Shown: piece by piece, positions 1-8,190 of the stretch
Position numbering within the stretch: the stretch's first letter is position 1
How the letters are laid out: every line of letters starts with the position of its first letter
Origin: Verrucomicrobiota bacterium
GTDB lineage: Bacteria; Verrucomicrobiota; Verrucomicrobiia; Opitutales; Opitutaceae
NCBI GenBank assembly: GCA_023391285.1
Contig: JAEWBF010000026.1
Location: 29,305 to 93,304, forward strand
Length of the DNA stretch: 64,000 nucleotides
Direction: 5' to 3'
Translations under genes and position numbers: made by a program
The notes under the pieces: model-generated
Seen by the model: the letters and a program-made list of their open reading frames with translations, nothing else
Database searches by the model: none
What the model was told of the DNA's origin: nothing

Positions 1-1
1 C

Positions 2-214
2 TTCAACTTGGACAAAGGCGAGTTCACCGACGCGATCATCCTCCCCGAAGGTTGCTTCATTCTCTACGCCGAAGACCGCAAATACGCCGGCATCCAGCCC
101 ATCGACCAAGTCCGCGACGAAATCGAACGCGTGCTCATCCAACAGATGACCCGCAACAGCCAGGAACACTGGCTCGAGCGCCTCCGCCGCAACGGCTACG
201 TCAAACACTACTAA
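2..214 (+). CDS. Peptidyl-prolyl cis-trans isomerase, SurA/PpiC-like, C-terminal fragment
   Basis: Only the last 70 codons are in the window; the gene begins upstream. The fragment has the usual end of periplasmic SurA-like chaperones: a beta strand ending in ILYAEDRK, then a charged helix (VRDEIERVLIQQ) and a C-terminal WLERLRRNGYV segment. SurA-family proteins help outer-membrane proteins fold in the periplasm. No catalytic parvulin core is visible here, so the family call rests on the tail alone. A strong terminator follows 55 bases after the stop, so this is the last gene of its transcription unit. Confidence 0.6.
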   Translation, partial: FNLDKGEFTDAIILPEGCFILYAEDRKYAGIQPIDQVRDEIERVLIQQMTRNSQEHWLERLRRNGYVKHY

Positions 215-240
215 TCCACCTGCGATATCTCCAATGGAGG

Positions 241-258
241 CGCGGTGCCCCCACCGCG
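241..258 (+). other. GC-rich hairpin before the terminator
   Basis: CGCGGTG (241-247) pairs perfectly with CACCGCG (252-258) around a four-base loop. It has no T-run of its own and lies just upstream of the intrinsic terminator at 269-295, so it may be a 3'-end stabilising stem. Confidence 0.45.
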
Positions 259-268
259 CAAAACGTTA

Positions 269-295
269 AGCGGCGGCCAAAACCCGCCGCTTTTT
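269..295 (+). terminator. Rho-independent terminator after the SurA-like gene
   Basis: AGCGGCGG (269-276) pairs perfectly with CCGCCGCT (284-291) across a seven-base loop and is followed by TTTT. It ends the transcript of the chaperone gene. Confidence 0.85.
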
Positions 296-392
296 CGTGC
301 CCAGAAGCGCGGGTCTCCGCCCCCTTCTCTGCCTTAAGCAACTGCCAGCTCTCCATTTGACCCTCCCGCGCCCCGCAGGCTAGCTTCCCGCC

Positions 393-893
393 ATGACGAC
401 CATGGAATGGCTCGAGGCTCTCAGCTACGCGGTCACCATCATCGGTCTCCCGCTCGCCATCTACGTCTTCCTCCGCGAGCAACAAAAGGAACGTCAAAAC
501 GACGACGAAGAAGTGTATCTCCAGCTTTCCGACGACTACGCGAAGTTCCTTCGTCTGGTCTTGGAGCACGCTGACCTGCGATTGATGACGCAGATCCGCC
601 CCGACCAACCGTTCACGCCGGAACAGATCGAACGCCGCAACGTCCTTTTCGAGCTCCTCATCGCCATCTTCGAACGCGCTTACATTCTCGTTTACGAAGA
701 TCGTATGACCCGCCAGGCCGCCCGCCTTTGGCAGACTTGGGTCGACTACATGCGCGAATGGTGCGCCCGCCCCGACTTCCGCGAACTGCTCCCTCAGCTA
801 CTCCAAGGCGAAGATCCCGAATTCCAAGCCTACATCCAAAACATCGCCAAAGAAGAATGCTCCGCGCTCAACGTCGCCCCTTCGGTAAAATGA
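393..893 (+). CDS. Small membrane-anchored protein of unknown function
   Basis: 166 residues, function not recognised. One hydrophobic helix lies near the N-terminus (about residues 10-28). The rest is a charged, mostly helical domain rich in Glu, Arg and Leu, likely cytoplasmic (REQQKERQ follows the helix). The overall shape, one membrane anchor plus a helical domain with conserved-looking Trp residues, recalls DUF4760-like proteins, but I cannot confirm that. It stands alone, between the terminator of the upstream gene and the convergent thuA-like gene. The start ATG at 393 is preceded by only a weak AGG. Confidence 0.75.
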   Translation: MTTMEWLEALSYAVTIIGLPLAIYVFLREQQKERQNDDEEVYLQLSDDYAKFLRLVLEHADLRLMTQIRPDQPFTPEQIERRNVLFELLIAIFERAYILVYEDRMTRQAARLWQTWVDYMREWCARPDFRELLPQLLQGEDPEFQAYIQNIAKEECSALNVAPSVK

Positions 894-931
894 CCAAAAG
901 GCTTGGGGTCTAGCCGCCGCCTGCGCTTCCC

Positions 932-1675
932 TCACTCGCGCCGCCCAATCCGCTCCCGCGGCTCCTTCACATTCGTCGGCGTATCCACCCACCGCCCTTC
1001 CGGCCGCGCCCACTCGACCGCATTCGCGATCACGCGCTTCACGTTCGTGTCATGATAAGTTGGATACGTTTCATGCCCCGGCCGGAAATAGAAAATCTTC
1101 CCGTTGCCCCGCCGCCAGCAGCACCCGCTCCGAAACACCTCGCCGCCCTCGAACCACGAGATGAACACCTGCTCCTCCGGCGGCGGGATCCCGAACGGTT
1201 CGCCATACATCTCCTCGTGCGGCAGCTCGAATTGCTTGTCGATTCCGCGCGCGATCGGGTGCCCCGGATTGCACACCCAAATCCGTTCCCGTTCGCCCGC
1301 TTCCCGCCACGTCAGCGAGCACGTGGTTCCCAGCATTCGTTTGAAGATTTTCGAGTAGTGCCCGGAGTGCAGCACGATCAGCCCCATTCCTTCCAACACG
1401 CGCTTCTGAACCCGATCGACGATCTCATCCTTCACGTCGCGGTGCGCCTTGTGCCCCCACCAGGTCAGAACGTCCGTCTCCGCCAACCGCGCCTCGCTCA
1501 ACCCGTGATCCGGCTCCTGCAACGTCGCGGTCGTCACCTGTGCGCCCCCCGGCAACAACTCCCGCAATCCCTCCGCGATCGCCTCGTGCATGCCCCGCGG
1601 ATAAACCGCCGCGACCGCCGCATTCTGGTGCTCATGCACATTCTCGCCCCACACCACCACACGAAGAGATGACAT
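932..1675 (-). CDS. ThuA-like domain protein
   Basis: 247 residues covering a complete ThuA fold, a class I glutamine-amidotransferase-like domain found in trehalose-utilisation and other sugar-related proteins; the biochemical role is not settled. Family motifs visible: WWGHKAH, GLIVLHSGHYSK, NPGHPIARGI, EMYGEPFGIP and FYFRPGHETYP near the C-terminus. The start at 1675 (MSSLRVVVW) matches the beginning of the fold. An open frame runs far upstream to 2590 but lies antisense to radC and is not coding. It is divergent from radC with almost no intergenic space, so the promoters overlap the coding ends. Confidence 0.88.
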   Translation of the reverse strand: MSSLRVVVWGENVHEHQNAAVAAVYPRGMHEAIAEGLRELLPGGAQVTTATLQEPDHGLSEARLAETDVLTWWGHKAHRDVKDEIVDRVQKRVLEGMGLIVLHSGHYSKIFKRMLGTTCSLTWREAGERERIWVCNPGHPIARGIDKQFELPHEEMYGEPFGIPPPEEQVFISWFEGGEVFRSGCCWRRGNGKIFYFRPGHETYPTYHDTNVKRVIANAVEWARPEGRWVDTPTNVKEPRERIGRRE

Positions 1676-1684
1676 AGCCAGAGA

Positions 1685-2446
1685 TTGGCATCGCGGCCGC
1701 GCCTGTCCAAAAAAAATCTCGTGTCCAGCCTGCCGGAATACCCCGTCGGCAATCGCCTGCGCGAAACCGCCGCGGGCGACCGCCCCCAGGAACGTCTCCA
1801 ACGTCTCGGCGCGAGCGCCCTCAGCGACAGCGAACTGCTCGCCATGCTGCTCCGCAGCGGCACGCGCGGCCACGATGTCCTTACGCTCGCCACGCGCCTC
1901 ATCGCCGAAGCCGGCTCGCTCGCCGGGCTGATCTCCTGGAAAGAGAAAGATTTTCGCCGCCTCAAAGGCATCGGACACGTAAAATCTCTCCAACTCCTCA
2001 CCGTGATGGAAGTCGCCCGACGTGTCGTCGGCCAGCAATCCGGCGAATCTCCCTTGCTCAACCGTTCCGACCTCGTCGCCGCCCACCTCCAACCGATCGC
2101 CCAAGGTCTCGAGGTCGAAAAATTCTGGGTGCTCTGCCTCAACCGCAAAAATCGCCTCCTTCGCCGCGTCGAAGTCAGCTCGGGCACCGCCACCGCCGCG
2201 CTCGCTCATCCGCGCGAAGTCTTCCGCGCTGCCATTCGCGAATCTTCCACCGCGGTCATCTGCGCGCACAATCACCCGAGCGGCGATCCCGCGCCGAGCG
2301 CCGCCGACATCCAACTCACGCGCATCCTGCGCGACGCGGCCCGCGCCATCGAAATCGATCTGCTCGACCACGTCATCGTCGGCCGCCCCACCGCCGATCC
2401 CACCGGCCGCGGCTACTACAGCTTCCGCGAAGCCGGGGTGCTCTGA
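1685..2446 (+). CDS. radC: RadC family protein (UPF0758, JAB/MPN domain)
   Basis: Up to 253 residues. An N-terminal helical region with ERLQRLGASALSDSELLAMLL and a helix-hairpin-helix-like GIGHVK is followed by a JAB1/MPN domain whose metal-site signature AHNHPSGDP...D lies near residues 193-210. The family was named for DNA repair, but that role is disputed and its true function is unclear. The longest frame begins with TTG at 1685; a GTG at 1721 gives 241 residues and leaves a more normal gap from the divergent thuA-like gene. Neither start has a clear ribosome binding site. Confidence 0.93.
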   Translation: MASRPRLSKKNLVSSLPEYPVGNRLRETAAGDRPQERLQRLGASALSDSELLAMLLRSGTRGHDVLTLATRLIAEAGSLAGLISWKEKDFRRLKGIGHVKSLQLLTVMEVARRVVGQQSGESPLLNRSDLVAAHLQPIAQGLEVEKFWVLCLNRKNRLLRRVEVSSGTATAALAHPREVFRAAIRESSTAVICAHNHPSGDPAPSAADIQLTRILRDAARAIEIDLLDHVIVGRPTADPTGRGYYSFREAGVL

Positions 2447-2471
2447 ACGCTCGCCGAGAAACGCGTCATTG

Positions 2472-4001
2472 TTAGCTCGCCGGCCCAAGAAACCGCCAAA
2501 TCGCTCCCCGGCTGTTTTCGAAGAGCTTCTCCCAACCGCCGGGCAAACGCTGGAACGCCTGCTCTGCCTCTTCGTGAAACAGCAGCGCATACACGGGCTG
2601 CACGTCGAGATTCACCGTGCGCGAAAATTCCTCGAACTCTCTCCGCTCGATCATATCCCAACGCAGCACCGCGCATCTCGTGTAGTAATGCACCGCGCCG
2701 CTAGCGTAAAGGGACGCGACCACCGCGTTTCGCGGCGCATGTTCGTCGATCCATGTCGCAATTTCCTGATACGGCGCCTCCGCCTGCGACGGCCCCAGCG
2801 CGTTCACCTTGCCGGACCAACGCCAACCCAATATCGCCGCCCAAATCGCGATCGCCACCACGCTCCACTGCCAAACCCGGTCCGCCCGTCCGCCTTTCCA
2901 TTGTCGCCGCATCGTCTCGATTCCCAGCGCACCTCCCAGAATCAACGCCGGCATCGCCGGGAGTAGGAATCGCAGGCACCACCACGCCTCCTGCGTCACG
3001 TCGTAGAAAACATAGAACACCGCGATCGCTCCAAACCAGAGCGACAACGCCAGCACCGACCGGCCCTCCGCTCGCAGGCTTCTCACCAGCGCGACCGCGG
3101 CGAGTATCCAGACAATCGGGACGAACCGAGGGAACCACCTCGCGTAATGCGCAGCCGTCGGACCGAGATTATCCCATCCAAAAATGCTCCGCACGTCGCC
3201 ATAACCCGAGGTCAGCGGCGAGCCATACAAGGCGTTCTGATACCACGCCATCCACGCCGCGCCCGGCAGCCCTCCGAGCACAAACCATCCCAGAGCCCGC
3301 CAGCTCGGCATCCACACGAGCAGCGCCGGAAACACCAATAAGTTCGTCGGACGCACCAGCACCGCCATCGCCGCGGCCACTCCCGCAAACACCGCCCACC
3401 CCCACCCCCGCCGCGATCGCAGCACGCCCCACACCGCCGCGAGGCACCACGTGGTGGCCAGCACATCGCTCAACGGTTGGATCGCGACGAACAAAAACAC
3501 CGGATTCCACGCGAGCATCGCTGCACTCACCGCGGCCAGCGTGCGCGACAGCCCGATTTCCCGTCCAACCAGATAGCAAAGTATCACCGCCGCCAACGCG
3601 CCGCCGACTCCAACTACATACATCCCGGGCACCCGTCCCAGCACCCACTCCGCGGCCGCGAACTGCAGCGGGACGCCCGACGGATACGTTGGCACGAAGC
3701 GTCCCGTTTCTTTCTCCATCAAGAACCCCAACGGCGACGTCGCGAACGGCGAGTCGCTGCGCCATCCAACAATCGGTCGCGCATCGTCGATCAACCGGCC
3801 GCGCAACAAAAGATCCGCGAAATTCAAATACCCCGACGAATCCGACCCACTCGCCACCGGCACAAAATAAACCGCGAGAAACCCGCCGTAGCCCATCAAC
3901 AGGGCCAGCACGACCCATCCCCACCAGCGACTTCCCACCGCCTTTCGGACACCGGGCACGGGCAATTCAGCTGCACCCGCGCTCACGTTCTTAATGTCCA
4001 T
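2472..4001 (-). CDS. GT-C type membrane glycosyltransferase (PMT/ArnT-like)
   Basis: 509 residues with about ten hydrophobic helices. The first extracytoplasmic loop after helix 1 carries acidic residues (SGSDSSGYLNFA), the usual catalytic position of GT-C enzymes that take sugars from polyprenyl phosphate. A soluble C-terminal part (ATWIDEHAPRNAVV onward) looks periplasmic. Such enzymes transfer a sugar to lipid or protein acceptors on the outer face of the inner membrane. The start at 4001 (MDIKNVS) is chosen because the helix begins soon after; an in-frame ATG at 4088 would add 29 residues of uncharacteristic sequence. It faces the plus-strand GT-C-like gene at 4294. Confidence 0.8.
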   Translation of the reverse strand: MDIKNVSAGAAELPVPGVRKAVGSRWWGWVVLALLMGYGGFLAVYFVPVASGSDSSGYLNFADLLLRGRLIDDARPIVGWRSDSPFATSPLGFLMEKETGRFVPTYPSGVPLQFAAAEWVLGRVPGMYVVGVGGALAAVILCYLVGREIGLSRTLAAVSAAMLAWNPVFLFVAIQPLSDVLATTWCLAAVWGVLRSRRGWGWAVFAGVAAAMAVLVRPTNLLVFPALLVWMPSWRALGWFVLGGLPGAAWMAWYQNALYGSPLTSGYGDVRSIFGWDNLGPTAAHYARWFPRFVPIVWILAAVALVRSLRAEGRSVLALSLWFGAIAVFYVFYDVTQEAWWCLRFLLPAMPALILGGALGIETMRRQWKGGRADRVWQWSVVAIAIWAAILGWRWSGKVNALGPSQAEAPYQEIATWIDEHAPRNAVVASLYASGAVHYYTRCAVLRWDMIERREFEEFSRTVNLDVQPVYALLFHEEAEQAFQRLPGGWEKLFENSRGAIWRFLGPAS

Positions 4002-4293
4002 CGGTTGGGAAAACACGCCCTCCCAATCCGCCCGCTCGCCCAGCTGGAGACAACAAATATCTCCCTTTGCGCCCGCACATCTGCACATCGATCACGGCCA
4101 CCTCGCAGTTGGTATTTGACTCGCGAATCCGCCAACCTGTCATGACCCGTCCGGCCGTTGGATCCTTCTTCTACGCCGGCATCTGCGATCGACCGCTCCG
4201 AGTTTTCATGCCGCTTCAGCCGCTCCATCCCGCGTATCCGTTTTTCCCTTCGCGCATCGCGTCCTCATCCTGTTCGCAGCTCCTCCGCGGCGC
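4002..4293. promoter_or_regulatory. Intergenic region between two divergent membrane-protein genes
   Basis: No convincing gene is seen in these 292 bases. They must hold promoters for both divergent genes. On the + strand TTGACT (4116-4121) resembles a -35 box, but the hexamer 18 bases later (TCATGA) is a poor -10, so the promoter is only a candidate. Confidence 0.4.
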
Positions 4294-5898
4294 ATGAGCC
4301 CTTCCGCCGAGAACCCTTCGCCTTCGCGACCGGCTGCTACGCGTTCGTGGAAGGGTCGCGCCATTCTCCTGGCCGCAATCGCGGCGGTGATCTTGTTCGG
4401 ATGGTTCGTCGCCGGATTCTACGATCGCACCACGGGCCTCACCAGCATGCTTTCGATCGGAGATCGCACCGAGGCGGTTGCCGTTTCCAAGCTCCACGAG
4501 GTGCCGCACCACACCTATCGCCACAGCTACGGCTACGACGGCGCTTATTACGTCCAGATCGCCCTCTCTCCACTGCTCAACGATCCCGAACTGCCCACCG
4601 CGATCGACAACCTTCCGTATCGCGCCCGGCGTATCCTGCTCAGTTGGACGGCCTGGGCCCTTGGCGCCGGCCAACCCAAGTGGATCGTCGGGATTTTTCC
4701 GTTTTTGAACGTGGCCGCATGGCTCGCGCTCGCCTGGCTCCTGCGGCGGTGGTTTCCGCTCACGAGCTGGGACAGCTTCTTCCGCTGGAGCACGTTCATG
4801 TTTTCCCACGGCATGTGCATGAGCGTCCGTCATTCGCTCGTGGATACGCCAAGTTTGCTTCTCATCGTCATCGCTGTCCTCGCCCTGGAGCGCCGGCGTC
4901 AGCTGAGCGGTGCCGCTGTTCTCGCTCTCGCCACGCTCACGCGCGAAACCAGCGTGCTCGCGACCGTCGCATTCTCCGGGGGCGATCCACGCAGCCCACA
5001 CACCTGGCTGAAACGCGCCGCGCTGCTCCTCGTCGTTGTCCTCCCGCTGGCCGCGTGGCTCTTCTATCTCCGCGCAAAGTTCGGCACCTCCGCCGGCGCG
5101 GGCTTCAATAACTTCGCGCCCCCCTTCCTCGGACTTGCCGAGAAGTGGGTCGAGAGCATCGCCGCGCTCTTTGAAGAAGTCGTCTGGACTCTCGATTGGG
5201 CCACCGCCGCCTGCGTGCTGTCCCTCACGGTGCAGTGCGTTTTTCTTCTCGCGCGCTGGCGTCCTTCCAACGCGTGGTGGCGCATCGGCGCCCTGTTCGC
5301 GCTGATGGCTGTTTTTCTCTCCCGGCCCGTCTGGGAAGGATCTCCCGGAGCCGCCACGCGCGTGCTGCTGCCGATGAGTCTTGCCTTCAACATCCTCGTT
5401 CCCCGCGGACGCCGCTGGCTTCCGCTCCTCCTCGCGGGCAATCTCACCGTTTTCGCCAGTTTGTCGGAGTTCAATCCGCCGCCGCGCTTTTTCACCGTTT
5501 CCGCCGCCGCCCCGATTGCGGACGCGATCAAAATTTCCGACAGCGGCCATTGGTATCAAGTGGAGAGCCGCGGCTCGAACACCTGGCGCTGGGCCTCCGA
5601 CGATGCAGGTCTGCTCATTGACAACTCCTCTGGTCAAGCGCTCGCGGTCACAATCCGTGGCACCGTGTCCGCGCTCGATCGCAATCGCGAACTCGCGATT
5701 CGTGCCGGCGAGCAAACGCTCTGGTCCACCACGCTCGACGCCGGCCGTTCCGATTTTACCGCCATCTTCACTTTGCCGGCCGGCGCCACCGAGCTGCTCT
5801 TCACGACGCCACAACCGCCTCCGCCCGAAGACCGCGACGGACGCGCGCTCGCCTTCAGCGTTTCGAATCTCAAACTTTCGATTCGTCCCGCGCCATGA
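4294..5898 (+). CDS. Polytopic membrane protein, GT-C-like
   Basis: 534 residues. About nine or ten membrane helices occupy residues 20-400, and the last 130 residues look like an extracytoplasmic beta domain (alternating hydrophobic strands, e.g. ALAVTIRGTVS). The first large loop has HSYGYDGAYYVQIA, a D/Y-rich motif seen in membrane proteins of surface-glycopolymer clusters and reminiscent of the acidic catalytic loop of GT-C enzymes. No specific substrate can be read. Its stop overlaps the ATG of the following methyltransferase (ATGA), so the two are translationally coupled. Confidence 0.75.
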   Translation: MSPSAENPSPSRPAATRSWKGRAILLAAIAAVILFGWFVAGFYDRTTGLTSMLSIGDRTEAVAVSKLHEVPHHTYRHSYGYDGAYYVQIALSPLLNDPELPTAIDNLPYRARRILLSWTAWALGAGQPKWIVGIFPFLNVAAWLALAWLLRRWFPLTSWDSFFRWSTFMFSHGMCMSVRHSLVDTPSLLLIVIAVLALERRRQLSGAAVLALATLTRETSVLATVAFSGGDPRSPHTWLKRAALLLVVVLPLAAWLFYLRAKFGTSAGAGFNNFAPPFLGLAEKWVESIAALFEEVVWTLDWATAACVLSLTVQCVFLLARWRPSNAWWRIGALFALMAVFLSRPVWEGSPGAATRVLLPMSLAFNILVPRGRRWLPLLLAGNLTVFASLSEFNPPPRFFTVSAAAPIADAIKISDSGHWYQVESRGSNTWRWASDDAGLLIDNSSGQALAVTIRGTVSALDRNRELAIRAGEQTLWSTTLDAGRSDFTAIFTLPAGATELLFTTPQPPPPEDRDGRALAFSVSNLKLSIRPAP

Positions 5899-6821
5899 GT
5901 TTCGATTTTCGCCCCTTGCTTCGCCAATTCCGCGCCTTTCGCAGGCTCGAAAAGGAAAACCATCAGCTGCGCGCGTGGCGCGACGAATGCCAACGTTTCG
6001 TTCCCCCTGGACACTTCTACTCGCCGCTCCCGCACCGTGACGAGATTGTGGCGGGTTTTGCGCGCAACGACTTCGGTCCGCCATTTCCCGCGATCGATCT
6101 CAACGAAGCAGCCCAGTTCGAGCGTCTGGAGCGTTTCGCCCGTTGGTATTCAGAACATCCCTACGTCGAAACTCCGACCGCAGGACACCGCTACCATTTC
6201 AACAATCCGGCCTACGGCCCGAGTGACGCACTCGCGCTCTACGGCATGATGCGCGAAGCGCGTCCTCGTCGCATCGTTGAAGTCGGCTCTGGTTACAGTT
6301 CCGCGGCCATGCTCGACGTCGATCAATACGTTCTGGGCGGCACGACCCACTTCACCTTCATCGATCCCGACGCGAGCCTCGTTCGGTCCCTCCTGCGCGA
6401 AGAAGACCGCGCCCACGTCACCGTGATCGAGAAGATGGTTCAGGATGTTCCGCTGGATCCTTTCACCCAACTTCAATCCGGCGACATCCTCTTCATCGAC
6501 TCGTCGCACGTCAGCAAATTCGGCAGCGACGTGAACCGCCTGTTCTTCCACGTGCTGCCCGCGCTCGCCGTGGGTGTGTTCGTTCATATCCACGACATCG
6601 CGTGGCGCCTCGAATACCCGCGCGAATGGCTCGAAGAAGGTCGCGCGTGGAACGAGCAATATCTACTCCGCGCCTTCCTAATGTATAACCGCGCCTTCCG
6701 CGTGGAATTTTTCTCGTCCTACCTCGCGCATTTCAAACGCGATTTTCTCCGCGAGCACATGCCGCTTTGTGCTAGGGGCGACGGCGGCCAGATCTGGCTG
6801 CGCAAGATCGCAGCCCAGTAA
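5895..6821 (+). CDS. Class I SAM-dependent methyltransferase
   Basis: 308 residues. The SAM-binding motif I VEVGSGYSSA lies near residue 128, followed by an acidic strand end (FTFIDPD), then DILFIDSSHVSK and VHIHDI, the pattern of the Methyltransf_24-like group. The N-terminal 100 residues are a charged helix and a linker. The start overlaps the stop of the upstream membrane protein by four bases. It probably methylates a cell-surface glycan or its precursor, but the acceptor is unknown. Confidence 0.85.
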   Translation: MSFDFRPLLRQFRAFRRLEKENHQLRAWRDECQRFVPPGHFYSPLPHRDEIVAGFARNDFGPPFPAIDLNEAAQFERLERFARWYSEHPYVETPTAGHRYHFNNPAYGPSDALALYGMMREARPRRIVEVGSGYSSAAMLDVDQYVLGGTTHFTFIDPDASLVRSLLREEDRAHVTVIEKMVQDVPLDPFTQLQSGDILFIDSSHVSKFGSDVNRLFFHVLPALAVGVFVHIHDIAWRLEYPREWLEEGRAWNEQYLLRAFLMYNRAFRVEFFSSYLAHFKRDFLREHMPLCARGDGGQIWLRKIAAQ

Positions 6822-6828
6822 TCTTTCT

Positions 6829-7143
6829 TCAGCGCGCCGGAGTTCGCAGCGAGTCGAGTTCTCGCTCCCAGGATCGACTGTCGATTGCCTCAATCAGCCT
6901 TTCCAGGCTGCGGTGCTCAAACACAAACGCGATGTCGTTGTCTATACCCGGAAAGAATCGATACATCCGCCCTCCCGGGGACCGGGCAATGTGACCGATC
7001 GGTGCGCCGTTCCGACAGACTTCCATCTGTCGAAGCTTCGTGCGCCGGCGGTGCGTATGCAGCTGGAATGCTACGCCGTCCATGTATATCAAATGTCTGT
7101 AGATGGAAACTATTGCGGATGGAATCTCCAAACGACCTTCCAT
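6829..7143 (-). CDS. Small hypothetical protein
   Basis: 104 residues, not recognised. The sequence looks protein-like: a basic N-terminal half (HTHRRRTKLRQ), then strand-like CRNGAPIGHIARSP and FFPGIDNDIAFVFEH with a final acidic helix. Third codon positions are clearly less GC-rich than in neighbouring genes, so it is either acquired DNA or a weakly constrained frame. It lies 45 bases downstream of the Wza-like gene on the same strand and is convergent with the methyltransferase gene. Confidence 0.45.
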   Translation of the reverse strand: MEGRLEIPSAIVSIYRHLIYMDGVAFQLHTHRRRTKLRQMEVCRNGAPIGHIARSPGGRMYRFFPGIDNDIAFVFEHRSLERLIEAIDSRSWERELDSLRTPAR

Positions 7144-7188
7144 GCCGTTTTGCTCGTTTCCCTGATGGTCGCGCTAGGGGCAAACACC

Positions 7189-7815
7189 CTAAAACCAGAC
7201 GAAGCGAGTCGGCACAAAAACGATATCCGAAGGTTTTAGGTAAAACGGCTCGCTCGGCTTCCCGCTGAGCACCTGACTCAGATCGAGCACGAAGTTATTC
7301 ACTTCTCCATTCTGGTGCCTTACCACCACCACCCGCTTGATGTCCGCCTTCGCGTGATCGAATCCGCCCGCCTCCATTACTGCTTCCAACGCGGTCATCG
7401 GTCGCTTCGAGGTGTATTTCCCCGGCCGCAGGACTGCCCCGCTTACATTCACATCGAACGACGACGCCATCACGGCGACCACGACGTCGCTCGCCAGCAG
7501 CTCTGTCGCATATCTCCGAGTCAGCTCCTGGCTTAACTCGGCGGGCGTCTTTCCCGCCACGATCACCTCACCCGCAATCGGCAGAGTGATTCGCCCATCA
7601 CGCCGCACCTCCGCGGTCGTATCCATATTCGGCGCACCGACGAAGGACACCCGCAATTGGTCGCCCTCCAGGATCACGCCCGCTCCTTCCTGCGGCGCGC
7701 CCGCCGCCAAAGCCTGCCCGCTCGTGGGCGTCGCACAGCCAGCCCAAAGCAGGAGCGGCACCATGCCGATCACCGTGGCCAGCAGTCGAATCCGCCGCAC
7801 CTGCCCGCGGAACAT
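7189..7815 (-). CDS. Polysaccharide export outer-membrane lipoprotein, Wza-like
   Basis: 208 residues from the chosen start. A lipoprotein signal peptide (MFRGQVRRIRLL, hydrophobic core, then LWAGC lipobox) precedes a Poly_export domain (GDQLRVSF, GRITLPIAGEV, LTRRYA) and a single SLBB-like domain (VSGAVLRPGKYTSK). It should form an outer-membrane or periplasmic conduit for the polymer made by the adjacent cluster. At 208 residues it is far shorter than E. coli Wza (about 380) and lacks extra SLBB copies and the amphipathic barrel helix. The start at 7815 is preceded by GAGGG and gives a clean signal peptide; an ATG at 7854 adds 13 acidic residues. It is transcribed away from the main operon. 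Confidence 0.87.
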   Translation of the reverse strand: MFRGQVRRIRLLATVIGMVPLLLWAGCATPTSGQALAAGAPQEGAGVILEGDQLRVSFVGAPNMDTTAEVRRDGRITLPIAGEVIVAGKTPAELSQELTRRYATELLASDVVVAVMASSFDVNVSGAVLRPGKYTSKRPMTALEAVMEAGGFDHAKADIKRVVVVRHQNGEVNNFVLDLSQVLSGKPSEPFYLKPSDIVFVPTRFVWF

Positions 7816-7945
7816 TTTTTCGCCCTCGCAATCGAAATCATCGAGTCTGTTCATGGCATATCAAATTTAACCCATTTGTCTCTGGACGCTGTATAAACTT
7901 GGATAACCTCCCCTCGTCGCGAATCGCACGGTAGCAGGTCGCCTT

Positions 7946-7951
7946 TATAAT
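7946..7951 (+). promoter_or_regulatory. Candidate -10 box
   Basis: TATAAT in a locally AT-richer stretch, about 200 bases before the ops-like element. No recognisable -35 hexamer lies at 16-18 bases, so this is only a candidate promoter for the operon. Confidence 0.3.
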
Positions 7952-8076
7952 CCAAGAGTCGTGTTGTCGGGGATGTTTCGTCGCGCAGCGTAAGCAAAAC
8001 CCTGTGCGTAGCGCTGTAGTCTGGAATAGCCTTGAACCTCCGTTTGCCGCGCCCTTGCTCTGCCACCCAGCCAGCA

Positions 8077-8099
8077 GAGAGCGTTGGATAAACACTCTC
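8077..8099 (+). other. Leader hairpin upstream of the ops-like element
   Basis: GAGAGCGTT (8077-8085) pairs with AACACTCTC (8091-8099) with one C-A mismatch and a five-base loop. No T-run follows, so it is not a terminator. It could shape the nascent leader before the pause element. Confidence 0.4.
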
Positions 8100-8146
8100 C
8101 GCGAAGGCCAGCACTCAACGCCCGGCGCGGCCAACCGCACCTCGAT

Positions 8147-8158
8147 GGCGGCAGCGTC
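8147..8158 (+). promoter_or_regulatory. ops-like element in the leader of the nusG-like operon
   Basis: GGCGGCAGCGTC differs from the E. coli ops element GGCGGTAGCGTG at two positions. It lies 32 bases upstream of the start of a NusG/RfaH-type gene. The same 14-mer, including the preceding AT, recurs in the leader at 23368-23381. In enterobacteria ops pauses RNA polymerase and recruits RfaH; the same role here is inferred. Confidence 0.6.
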
Positions 8159-8190
8159 CCAGCTCACAACCGCTCGCAGACATTCCGCAT

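Larger units (their letters stand above)
7816..8190. promoter_or_regulatory. Divergent regulatory region and leader of the antiterminator operon
   Basis: About 375 bases of lower-GC DNA between the Wza-like gene and the NusG-like gene. It holds a perfect TATAAT (7946-7951, + strand) with no good -35 at 17 bases, a hairpin at 8077-8099 and an ops-like element at 8147-8158. A minus-strand frame of 87 codons (7851-8114) ends in a four-base overlap with the upstream ATG of the Wza-like gene; its poor codon bias makes it doubtful. Confidence 0.55.

Noticed and set aside
1676..2590. Upstream extension of the ThuA-like frame
   Set aside because: It covers the whole of radC in antisense; ThuA homology begins only at 1675.
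4216..6084. 622-codon open frame on the minus strand
   Set aside because: Antisense to the membrane protein and methyltransferase genes; composition is Glu/Gly/Arg-rich with no hydrophobic pattern or motif.
7851..8114. 87-codon minus-strand frame ending at the Wza-like gene
   Set aside because: Protein-like in places and coupled by ATGA, but codon bias is unlike any neighbour and it overlaps the operon leader; kept only as part of a finding.
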